NCBI GenBank assembly: GCA_015057555.1
Contig: SVEC01000011.1
Location: 1-64,000, forward strand
Direction: 5' to 3'
DNA length: 64,000 nucleotides
DNA from: Lachnospiraceae bacterium
Lineage (GTDB): Bacteria; Bacillota; Clostridia; Lachnospirales; Lachnospiraceae
Shown here: positions 55,307 through 62,603 of the stretch, piece by piece
Position numbering within the stretch: the first letter of the stretch is position 1
Layout: each line of letters starts with the position of its first letter
The notes under the pieces: model-generated
Seen by the model: the letters and a program-made list of their open reading frames with translations, nothing else
Database searches by the model: none
Told to the model about the DNA's origin: nothing
Position numbers and translations under genes: made by a program

Positions 55307-55380
55307 ATAATACTTTATTTGACAGAAAGTAACAAGATGGATTTACATAAATTTTACAGGAAATTAACCTGATATTAACA
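55304..55380 (-). promoter_or_regulatory. Candidate Pho-regulated promoter of the Na/Pi cotransporter gene
   Basis: A minus-strand TATAAT (55304..55309) with a poor -35. Upstream, on the plus strand, TTTACA (55342), TTTACA (55353), TTAACC (55364) and TTAACA (55375) recur at exactly 11 bases, as in PhoP/PhoB-type direct repeats. The array starts about 36 bases upstream of the -10. Known: this repeat pattern is the Pho box of Firmicutes. Inferred: control of this gene by phosphate. Confidence 0.6.
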
Positions 55381-55597
55381 AAGTTTGTATTTTACACATT
55401 TATAGAGAGTTTTGCAATTGATTTTACACATTTTTTGATATTTTATAGAAAAGTCGCTGGAGGGCGACTTACTATATGATTATTACGTCACCCATATGCT
55501 TGTTCTCCGTTTCTTTTTTCTGTTCTTCATTTAGATATAACCTCTGATGTTATATCTTATTCTATAGACATACGAGCACTATAATCCGGACACAAAA
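55381..55597. other. Non-coding interval between the Na/Pi cotransporter and histidine kinase genes
   Basis: No coding region with a ribosome binding site was found. It holds extra TTTACA copies not in phase with the 11-base array (55391, 55423) and two short hairpins: AAGTCGC/GCGACTT (55451..55470, with a TTTTCT tail on the minus strand) and AGATATAAC/GTTATATCT (55533..55557). A small RNA cannot be ruled out. Confidence 0.4.
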
Positions 55598-55625
55598 AGC
55601 CAGAACAGCTTTTACTGTTCTGGCT
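55593..55625 (-). terminator. Terminator of the hybrid histidine kinase gene
   Basis: On the minus strand AGCCAGAACAG and CTGTTCTGGCT form an 11-bp stem followed by TTTTTGTG, directly after the kinase stop. Confidence 0.92.
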
Positions 55626-55631
55626 CTTAAT

Positions 55632-57497
55632 CTACTGATATATCACCTTATCCTTTAAATACTCTATCAACATCTCATCTAGAGCTTTTGGTATAACCGG
55701 CTTTGATATAAAATCGTCGAAGCCCTCCTCTAGGTACATTTCTCGGTTTCCTGCTATTGCATTTGCAGTGAGCATGATAACTGGCGTTCCCACAGCAAGT
55801 CTCTCTTCCTTTATGCGATAAAGGGTCTCTATACCATCCATCTCCGGCATCATATGATCTAAGAAGATAATGTCATAGCGATTATCTCTTAGAAGCTCCA
55901 AGCATTTTGCTCCACTATCAGCATCTGTAACCTGAGCCTCTATATGACTTATCAGCCTAGTAAATACTTTAAGATTCATAAAGTTATCATCTACCACAAG
56001 TATCTTTGCTTCTGGCGCTATGAACCTTATGCTGTCCGCCTCCTTGCCTGCAGATTTTTCTATGCTGTCCTTAAAACTACCTATAGGCTCATTATCCATA
56101 ATCTTTTGCTCTACAATGAAAGAAAACTCACTTCCCTTTTCGTATTCACTTTCAATCTTAAGCTCACTTCCCATAAGCTTAAGAAGAGACTGAACGATGT
56201 TCATACCAAGACCTGAACCCTCCACATTTCTATTTCTGGATAGGTCAAATCTCTTGAATTCACCGTAAATATGCTCTATATCCTCAGGTTTAAAGCCGAT
56301 TCCCGTATCCCTTACTGTATAGTGAAGCAAAGCTGTCCCCCCCTGGATAGTTCCACTTAGAGAAAGTATAACCTTTCCCGTATTAGTATACTTAACTGCA
56401 TTAGTAAGCAGGTTTGTAACTACCTGTCTAATACATTTGTCATCTCCAAAATATTCACTAGGAAGCTTAGGGTCTATATCGAATTCCATAGTCAACCCCT
56501 TGTTAACTGCCCTTAGATTAATCATGTTATATAAATCGTTAAGGAGTGTATCAAGCTTGTATCTAACAGGCGCTAGCTCCATCATACCGGACTCTATCTT
56601 AGATGAGTCAAGGATATCGTTGACTATGTTAAGGAGTACATTTGAAGAATCCTTAACATCGGAAGCGTACTTTCTAATATTCTCCTCTTCGCTTTCCCTT
56701 ATTATCATCTCATTCATACCTATAACAGCGTTGATAGGTGTTCTAATCTCGTGAGACATCCTAGCCAGGAATCTTGTCTTTGCCTGATTGGCTTTATCAG
56801 CCTCCTCCTTAGCCTTTGCCAGCTCGTCAGCAAGCTTAGCACGTTCTATACTCTCACTAACTATGGTAAAAATATTATTGCATATAAACACATAGGCTAT
56901 GTAGATAAGACATCTAGGCAATACAAAGAACAAAAACAGCGTAAGCAGTGGATTCTCATTAACCTGACTCAATGTAAACTGTCCATCCAGCACATAATCC
57001 TGAAGTCTGTCTGTAGTAAGCAATGCCATATTTGCATCGCAAAGACCAACATAATAGCCTAGGTAAACCACCAAAAATGTGCTTATAACAGTCAATACAT
57101 ATACATAATTCAGCACTCTCTTAGATGAATAAATGGATGCATATAGAAATGGCAACAAGGATATCAGCACAGCGTGATAGGTCAGAGATACACCTATAAT
57201 GGCAAATATAATCACTATATTAAATAATATATAGTACTTAGTACTTTCATTAACCAAGGTCAGCTTCTTCAGCACTAAAAGCATACTTATATATATCACC
57301 AAGCATATCACATATCCACTAATCATGACATTTTGATTAACTGTAAATATACCTAGTAAATTAAGTATAAGTACAATTGTATAAATATACATAGTTATAG
57401 CAAAGCTCTTAATAACATACTTGTTAGCTATGTATTCCTTATCGTTGATGTATTCATTTATATCAGGATTTTCCTTTATCTTCGGCACTTTTATCAT
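55632..57497 (-). CDS. Membrane-bound hybrid sensor histidine kinase
   Basis: About six TM segments in residues 30-215 form the sensor. A coiled coil (LADELAKAKEEADKANQAK) leads to HisKA with the phospho-His in RMSHEIRTPINAVIG, HATPase_c (NLLTNAVKYTN, RDTGIGF, GSGLGMNIVQSL), and a C-terminal receiver (AKILVVDDNFMNL, phospho-acceptor in IIFLDHMMPEMDG, IMLTANA). All catalytic residues appear intact. The signal and downstream partner are unknown. It is a single gene with its own terminator. Confidence 0.94.
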   Translation of the reverse strand: MIKVPKIKENPDINEYINDKEYIANKYVIKSFAITMYIYTIVLILNLLGIFTVNQNVMISGYVICLVIYISMLLVLKKLTLVNESTKYYILFNIVIIFAIIGVSLTYHAVLISLLPFLYASIYSSKRVLNYVYVLTVISTFLVVYLGYYVGLCDANMALLTTDRLQDYVLDGQFTLSQVNENPLLTLFLFFVLPRCLIYIAYVFICNNIFTIVSESIERAKLADELAKAKEEADKANQAKTRFLARMSHEIRTPINAVIGMNEMIIRESEEENIRKYASDVKDSSNVLLNIVNDILDSSKIESGMMELAPVRYKLDTLLNDLYNMINLRAVNKGLTMEFDIDPKLPSEYFGDDKCIRQVVTNLLTNAVKYTNTGKVILSLSGTIQGGTALLHYTVRDTGIGFKPEDIEHIYGEFKRFDLSRNRNVEGSGLGMNIVQSLLKLMGSELKIESEYEKGSEFSFIVEQKIMDNEPIGSFKDSIEKSAGKEADSIRFIAPEAKILVVDDNFMNLKVFTRLISHIEAQVTDADSGAKCLELLRDNRYDIIFLDHMMPEMDGIETLYRIKEERLAVGTPVIMLTANAIAGNREMYLEEGFDDFISKPVIPKALDEMLIEYLKDKVIYQ

Positions 57498-57606
57498 AAC
57501 CTTTCTATCGATAAATTACAGTTACAATAATTTTATCATATAGCGCGAAATATTACTAAACTTTTTTCTTAAACATTTCAAAATATTTGAACTACTAAGC
57601 CAATCT

Positions 57607-57623
57607 ATGCAAGCGGGAGATGG
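57607..57623 (-). repeat. Partial copy of the tRNA-Leu 3' end
   Basis: ATGCAAGCGGGAGATGGG (plus strand) matches the sequence at the tRNA 3' end, ATGCATGCGGGAGATGGG, at 17 of 18 positions. The copy lies about 95 bases away, past the tRNA terminator, and runs into a G tract. It looks like an attachment-site scar or a tRNA-end duplication. Confidence 0.6.
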
Positions 57624-57658
57624 GGGGGAAGACGGATTAAAGACTCCTCGTCATAAAT

Positions 57659-57691
57659 AAAAATAGCAGGTCATAACGACCTGCTATTTTT
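57659..57691 (-). terminator. Terminator of tRNA-Leu
   Basis: AAAAATAGCAGGTC-ATAAC-GACCTGCTATTTTT, a perfect 14-bp stem with T-rich end on the minus strand, just after the tRNA. Confidence 0.9.
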
Positions 57692-57701
57692 GTTTCATGC
57701 A

Positions 57702-57785
57702 TGCGGGAGATGGGACTTGAACCCACACGACGTTACCATCACTAGATCCTTAGTCTAGCCTGTCTGCCAATTCCAGCACTCCCGC
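57702..57785 (-). tRNA. tRNA-Leu (anticodon AAG)
   Basis: An 84-base class II tRNA. The acceptor stem GCGGGAG/CTCCCGC is complete, the D arm contains TGGCAGACAGG, the anticodon stem CTAGA/TCTAG frames the loop CTAAGGA (anticodon AAG, reading CUU/CUN Leu), the long variable arm is TGATGGTAACGTC, and the T arm has GTGGGTTCAAGTCCCAT. CCA is not encoded. Confidence 0.95.
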
Positions 57786-57817
57786 ATTTGTATTGAGTTG
57801 TTCTCAACGCAAGTAAT

Positions 57818-57846
57818 ATAATACCAAATTGTAGTTGGGTTGTCAA
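57818..57846 (-). promoter_or_regulatory. Sigma-A promoter of tRNA-Leu
   Basis: TTGACA, 17 bases, TATTAT on the minus strand, about 33 bases before the tRNA 5' end. Confidence 0.88.
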
Positions 57847-57900
57847 CCATTTATTTTTAAAATCAATACTTTTTCTCTAAATTTCTATAACCACAGCAAA

Positions 57901-58266
57901 CTATCCCAACCGAATTTCATTACTAGGCGTACCTATAACTATTCTAGTACCTGGTTGTAAAATTTTACTTTCACCCTTGGCTATTTCCTCCCCATCAGCT
58001 ATTACATCACCATCAGAAAGGTTACATACAACATAATTCTTATCCACCTGCACATACTTTATGGAACAATGTTTTGCCTCAACGTTATCAGAATCGATAA
58101 CAACCTCAGACTCACTAGAGTCCCTTCCTACAACATATTCTACTTCTCCATCCATGCGAATAATTCTACCTAATAATGCACCTTTGACACCAACTATAGC
58201 ACCTGTCTCCTTGCCATTCATAGCAAGACTTTTTGTCACTCTAACTTCCCTTTTAAATAATGCCAT
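57901..58266 (-). CDS. Small FHA-domain-like protein
   Basis: A 121-residue soluble protein with an FHA-like C-terminal domain: EYVVGRDSSESEVVID, NVEAKHCSIKYVQVD, VCNLSDGDVIADGEEI and LQPGTRIVIGTPSNEIRLG. The Arg of GR and the His of KH are kept, but the phosphothreonine-contacting Ser (usually VSRKH) is Glu here, so normal pThr binding may be lost. AGGAGG selects the ATG at 58266. It is directly downstream of a LytTR regulator gene. Confidence 0.75.
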   Translation of the reverse strand: MALFKREVRVTKSLAMNGKETGAIVGVKGALLGRIIRMDGEVEYVVGRDSSESEVVIDSDNVEAKHCSIKYVQVDKNYVVCNLSDGDVIADGEEIAKGESKILQPGTRIVIGTPSNEIRLG

Positions 58267-58286
58267 TAAATCATCCTCCTGATCCA

Positions 58287-58958
58287 CTATAACTTTGAAG
58301 CATACTTTCTACTTACTGGCAAAACTAAATCTCCTATATACACCGATGTTTTAGTATACTTTGTTACTGCATTTTCTTTAACCATATAACTTTGATGTAT
58401 TCGCATAAAGCCCTTATTATCAAGCATTTCTTCCATCTCCGAAAGCTTGCCATAAAAACTGACAACATCATTCTTGAGGTGAAGCAATAGCTTTCTAGCA
58501 TCACTTTCAATATATAATATTCTAGAAATTGGAATTCTCTTAACCGCTCCTTCAGAGGTAATATTAAGATACTCCTCCGCAGTTGAAATTTCTTTCATAT
58601 ATCTAAGTGTTATGTCTGGCAGCTTACTATCCATAGAATCCTTTAAAATGTATGCAAATGCCTTATACAAATACCCTTCATATACATGTTCAACTGAATT
58701 GGTTACAAAAATTATATCCACATCCACATCATTTCCTCTTATGTATTCAGCAACCTTCATACCGTCAACTGGATCCATAAAAATATCTAAATATAATAAT
58801 TCACATTTAAATGTACCTTTTTCGATATCCCAAATTATATCTTTACCATTGGTGTAGCTAACAATACTAATATCCTCAACATCAAAAAGCGTATTAGATA
58901 TAATATTTCTAAGCCTAGATAAATCTTTATTATTATCATCACATATTCCTATGTACAC
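58287..58958 (-). CDS. LytTR-family response regulator (AgrA/LytR-like), intact receiver
   Basis: Receiver with the acidic pair GICDDN and phospho-acceptor Asp in LLYLDIFMDPVDG, followed by a LytTR DNA-binding domain (YLNITSEGAVKRIPISRILYIES, GKLSEMEEML, MRIHQSYMVKENAV). A GTG start (58958) follows GAGGAG. The product is 223 residues. Preceded by a terminator, so it has its own transcription start, and it is followed after one codon by the FHA-like gene. Confidence 0.93.
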   Translation of the reverse strand: MYIGICDDNNKDLSRLRNIISNTLFDVEDISIVSYTNGKDIIWDIEKGTFKCELLYLDIFMDPVDGMKVAEYIRGNDVDVDIIFVTNSVEHVYEGYLYKAFAYILKDSMDSKLPDITLRYMKEISTAEEYLNITSEGAVKRIPISRILYIESDARKLLLHLKNDVVSFYGKLSEMEEMLDNKGFMRIHQSYMVKENAVTKYTKTSVYIGDLVLPVSRKYASKL

Positions 58959-58987
58959 TATCCCGTCTCCTCTGTATATTATATAAT

Positions 58988-59028
58988 AAAAGATGGTATA
59001 ACCATACGTTAGAATTATACCATCTTTT
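58988..59028 (-). terminator. Terminator of the second LytTR gene
   Basis: AAAAGATGGTATAA and TTATACCATCTTTT form a perfect 14-bp stem with A/T tails on both strands. Confidence 0.88.
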
Positions 59029-59035
59029 TCACATA

Positions 59036-59761
59036 TTAACCACTATCTTTTTCCCAAAAATTATAATATGCTTCTTTAGTTGTCTTTAAAAATGTTCTTC
59101 CCACTGGGAACTTCTTACTTATCCCCTTATGGGATAACTCTATGGTGCCCTTTCCCAGATATGTAATATATTTTAGATTTAAAACAGAGCCCCCATTGAC
59201 TTGTACCATAGTATCAGTGAGCTTTTTCCTAATCTCCTTAATAGATTCATAACAGTAATAATATCCATTTGTTGTCGCTATCAAAATACGTCTTCCGTCT
59301 CTCTCAATATATATTATTTCGTCTTTATTAATGTACTTTCTATTACCTGAACTTTTTATTTCAAGAACATCCTTGTGTAATGTATAAGACAACGATTGTA
59401 TTGCCTTATCTAACGCTTTATCCATCTTGTTGATAACGTACTCTCTTGGCAGAAGATAAATATGTTTTGTATCATATACATCGTCAATGTAATTATTATC
59501 TGTTATATATATGACCTGACATCTCGGAAATTTCGAATTAATACTTTTAATCAAATCTATTCCCTTATTATAGTCATTACCATATAATCCAATGCTAAAA
59601 ATAATAATATCACTATCAAAAAAACCTTCTTCTACATCTAAAAGAAGTTCTTGTATATTGTAGCAATGTATTTTTACACCTACTAGCTCATTTCTAGAAC
59701 TATTCCTTATAGCTTGTTTTACAGTATTCTCGTTACCACATACACCTATTTTCATATACAA
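59036..59761 (-). CDS. LytTR-family regulator with degenerate receiver (Asp lost)
   Basis: The C-terminal LytTR domain (KYINKDEIIYIERDGRRILIATT, KELTDTM-like, VNGGSVLNLKYITYLG) is normal. The N-terminal receiver-like part lacks phosphorylation residues: the acidic pair is replaced by GVCGNEN and the phospho-acceptor position reads IIIFSIGLYG, Ser for Asp. So it is probably a phosphorylation-independent regulator. 241 residues. It is the middle one of three LytTR genes in a row. Confidence 0.88.
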   Translation of the reverse strand: MYMKIGVCGNENTVKQAIRNSSRNELVGVKIHCYNIQELLLDVEEGFFDSDIIIFSIGLYGNDYNKGIDLIKSINSKFPRCQVIYITDNNYIDDVYDTKHIYLLPREYVINKMDKALDKAIQSLSYTLHKDVLEIKSSGNRKYINKDEIIYIERDGRRILIATTNGYYYCYESIKEIRKKLTDTMVQVNGGSVLNLKYITYLGKGTIELSHKGISKKFPVGRTFLKTTKEAYYNFWEKDSG

Positions 59762-59893
59762 TCACCTTTAACCAATAATCTCTTTCTATGATTGCATAAT
59801 AATACTTATGGATAACAAATTACGGAAAATGTAATTTTTGCATAAATTATTGTAAAAATTAACACACAATATACAAATTATTATTCACAGTTT

Positions 59894-60604
59894 TTACTCT
59901 TCTTCAAAAAATCTTATGTATTTATTCATGAAATCATTACAAAACCGCTTTCCTATAGGAATACTACTACCATCTTTTAAATGCACCTCGCCCGGTTCCA
60001 TACTAGCAACATACATCAAGTTAACAATATATCCACCATGGCATCTAACAAAACTTTCCATCAAACGTTCCTCTACCTTACGAAGAGAACTATAGCAAGG
60101 ATAATCTCTCCTCAATGTATGAATGTTAAGCAATCTATCATTACGTTCCAAATAAACTATCTCACTTTGAGATATAAACACCTTATGACCATTGCTTAAA
60201 AAATCTATAATATTATTCTCTGTTTTATTCTTATAGACTTCTGCACCTTTTTTGACAGCCTTTACTATCATTTCTTCAGTACTGTCCTTTAACAAATAAT
60301 AGCAATGTTTAGTTTCATACACTAAGCTTGCATAAGTATATTCATTTGTTAGATATATAATCTGACAGGCTGGCATCTTTTCATTTATCATTCCTGCTAG
60401 TTTAATACCATCGTATGATTTATCCATAAAGTTTATCTCTGTAATAAATATATCACACTTAAATAAATCTTCTTCGACAGCTACATATACATCCTCTGGT
60501 GTTTTGATTCTAATTTCGCATTTTTTATCTATAATATGTCGTCTTAGAATATCTTGAATCCTCTCTGACTCTTCAATGTTATCATCACAAATAACAATAA
60601 TCAT
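59894..60604 (-). CDS. LytTR-family regulator, receiver Asp replaced by Glu
   Basis: The receiver keeps the acidic pair (VICDDNIEES) but the phospho-acceptor position reads IFITEINFMDKSYDG, Glu for Asp, a change that often mimics phosphorylation. The LytTR domain follows (VFISQSEIVYLERNDRLLNIHTL, VRCHGGYIVNLMYVASM). 236 residues. GGAGGG precedes the ATG. An inverted repeat GTCGAA/TTCGAC sits at the expected transcript 5' end (60628..60652), just below a TATAAT box (60658..60663). Confidence 0.9.
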   Translation of the reverse strand: MIIVICDDNIEESERIQDILRRHIIDKKCEIRIKTPEDVYVAVEEDLFKCDIFITEINFMDKSYDGIKLAGMINEKMPACQIIYLTNEYTYASLVYETKHCYYLLKDSTEEMIVKAVKKGAEVYKNKTENNIIDFLSNGHKVFISQSEIVYLERNDRLLNIHTLRRDYPCYSSLRKVEERLMESFVRCHGGYIVNLMYVASMEPGEVHLKDGSSIPIGKRFCNDFMNKYIRFFEEE

Positions 60605-60721
60605 CCTAAACCCTCCACAAACAAAATGTCGAATCTTTTCTCATATTTCGACGCTATATTATATTACAACAAAAAATATGCTATTTTTTTAATATTGCAT
60701 TTTATGCACTTTTTTTTGCAT

Positions 60722-60755
60722 AAAAAAATCCACCATCTTTTCTAGGATGGCGGAT
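60722..60755 (-). terminator. Terminator of the FHA-ChW gene
   Basis: On the minus strand ATCCGCCATC and GATGGTGGAT form a 10-bp stem (one wobble) followed by a seven-T run. Confidence 0.9.
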
Positions 60756-60780
60756 AATTGAATTATTGAAATATTTTTAT

Positions 60781-62601
60781 TTAATTACCAATGATTTTTT
60801 CTATATTTTCCCTTGTAAAACTGTGCTGCGTAACAGAAATAACATTATTAGGATTTATAAAAGAGAATATTTTATCTCCCTCTGCCTGTGTGACTTCTCT
60901 TATCAATACAAAATCACTTCCTGGAAAGCCGTTAATTTGCATATTAGTACCATCACTGGTATAATTTATAGGATAATAACACTCCTTGTATGTTCCAGTT
61001 GGGTCATTAGCATCATTCATAATCCCTAAATCATATAGATAAGACGCTCTGATACCAACAAAGCTAAATGGACCTTCACCAATCCCTATCATTCCGTTAT
61101 TATAGAAAGTAAACATTCCTGGAATATCAAATTTGTTATCTCCACTTATTTCAACAACCTCTCCATACTTCGAATCATATTCATAGATTCTATATCCTTG
61201 ATCAAAATCATCATCTGTTCCATCTGGCTTTATAAACTTGTCTTCATAGTATATTAACATTTCATTTTTACCGTTATTATCCATATCTGCAATGATATAA
61301 AACCAAACATACTGTCTACAATTCTCAGATTCCCTAAAGCTCATCTTGTGATTAAGGTAAATTCCACCATCAACTCTTCCACTGGCATTTGACTCAATAT
61401 CAGACAAAAACTTATAATAGGCGTATTCTTCTTCACTGATGACTCTCTCAACATACGGCTCATCATATACTGTAGTTACATTACAATAATCGTCTGCCGG
61501 AATTTCACCCTTCTCAACCAATGCAAGTTGTATGCTCTCAATGCTCTTTGAATAATTAACCGTTCCAGCCGGACTACCATTACAGCACCATGCCATCCAT
61601 CCATATGACTGCACATGAACCCTATAGTATATGTCAAACTTATCAGCCAATTCACCAGTTAATGATATACACACAGCTTCAACTCTCTTAGCCTGCTCTG
61701 TGGTTCCGCTTGTTTCGCCGTTCTTCTTCCATGTCGATATATCACTAGGTTTACCCTGCCATCCACTGCCTTGAACATAGGTTATGTAATTTATTTCTCC
61801 TTCGTAAGATGATTCTGTAAGCCTGATATCCAATGCCTCAAGACGCTTAGACTCTCCTACCGTTCCTGATATTTCTCCATTCTTACACCAGTTTTTCCAT
61901 CCATAGGATTGAACATATGCTCTATATTCTAACTCTGGTGGTATTAACTCCTCAGTGGTAACCTCTGTAGTTTTCTCTTCAGTTGTCTTAATCTCTGTGG
62001 TTGTTTCTGTTTTTTTATCTGCAATCTGATTTGAATCATTATTAGATTTCTTATCATTACCTATAGTTTTTACAGCAAATACAACGCCTAATATTAATAG
62101 TATGGTTGCGACTATAGATACACCAATCTTTAATCCCAAAGATTTCTTAGATTTCTTTTGTTTACCACTGTCTGGCCTTTTCAATTCCCAAGGTTGACCA
62201 AAATCTGGTATCATTTCCTCCATATTCTCACTATACATAACAGTGTTTACATCGTCCGGAATGACTTGATTATCAACAACATCCATCCTACTAACGCCAC
62301 TTATATCTATCCTAACACCCTCTGCTTCATTACCTGGTGAAAATATGGTTATCACATCTCCGACACCTATTGGACTTTGTGCTACCTTCTTATTATTTAG
62401 ATATATACCAAAGGTACTCTCCATATCCTGTACATACCACTGCTTACCATCATAGTAAAAGCATCCATGTACTCGCGATACAAATTCCTTGTCGATACGA
62501 ATATCACATTCTGGATGACGACCAAAACTAATAATTTCCTTGCCAAACATGGTCAAATCTAATTGTCTACTACTATCTTTTTCATAAATTGTTATTTTCA
62601 T
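60781..62601 (-). CDS. FHA-TM-ChW repeat protein with C-terminal extracellular domain
   Basis: Domains: an intact cytoplasmic FHA domain (ISFGRHPECDIRIDKEFVSRV then H, about 25-95), a Lys-rich segment and one TM helix (about 158-178), a Thr/Glu linker, three ChW (clostridial hydrophobic, conserved Trp) repeats (VQSYGWKNWCKNGEISGTVG and later copies, about 225-365), and a C-terminal domain (about 380-600) with an acidic DMDNNGKNEM Ca-loop-like motif. That last domain also occurs in the next gene. It could link an intracellular Thr kinase signal to a surface receptor. Confidence 0.85.
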   Translation of the reverse strand: MKITIYEKDSSRQLDLTMFGKEIISFGRHPECDIRIDKEFVSRVHGCFYYDGKQWYVQDMESTFGIYLNNKKVAQSPIGVGDVITIFSPGNEAEGVRIDISGVSRMDVVDNQVIPDDVNTVMYSENMEEMIPDFGQPWELKRPDSGKQKKSKKSLGLKIGVSIVATILLILGVVFAVKTIGNDKKSNNDSNQIADKKTETTTEIKTTEEKTTEVTTEELIPPELEYRAYVQSYGWKNWCKNGEISGTVGESKRLEALDIRLTESSYEGEINYITYVQGSGWQGKPSDISTWKKNGETSGTTEQAKRVEAVCISLTGELADKFDIYYRVHVQSYGWMAWCCNGSPAGTVNYSKSIESIQLALVEKGEIPADDYCNVTTVYDEPYVERVISEEEYAYYKFLSDIESNASGRVDGGIYLNHKMSFRESENCRQYVWFYIIADMDNNGKNEMLIYYEDKFIKPDGTDDDFDQGYRIYEYDSKYGEVVEISGDNKFDIPGMFTFYNNGMIGIGEGPFSFVGIRASYLYDLGIMNDANDPTGTYKECYYPINYTSDGTNMQINGFPGSDFVLIREVTQAEGDKIFSFINPNNVISVTQHSFTRENIEKIIGN

Positions 62602-62603
62602 AA

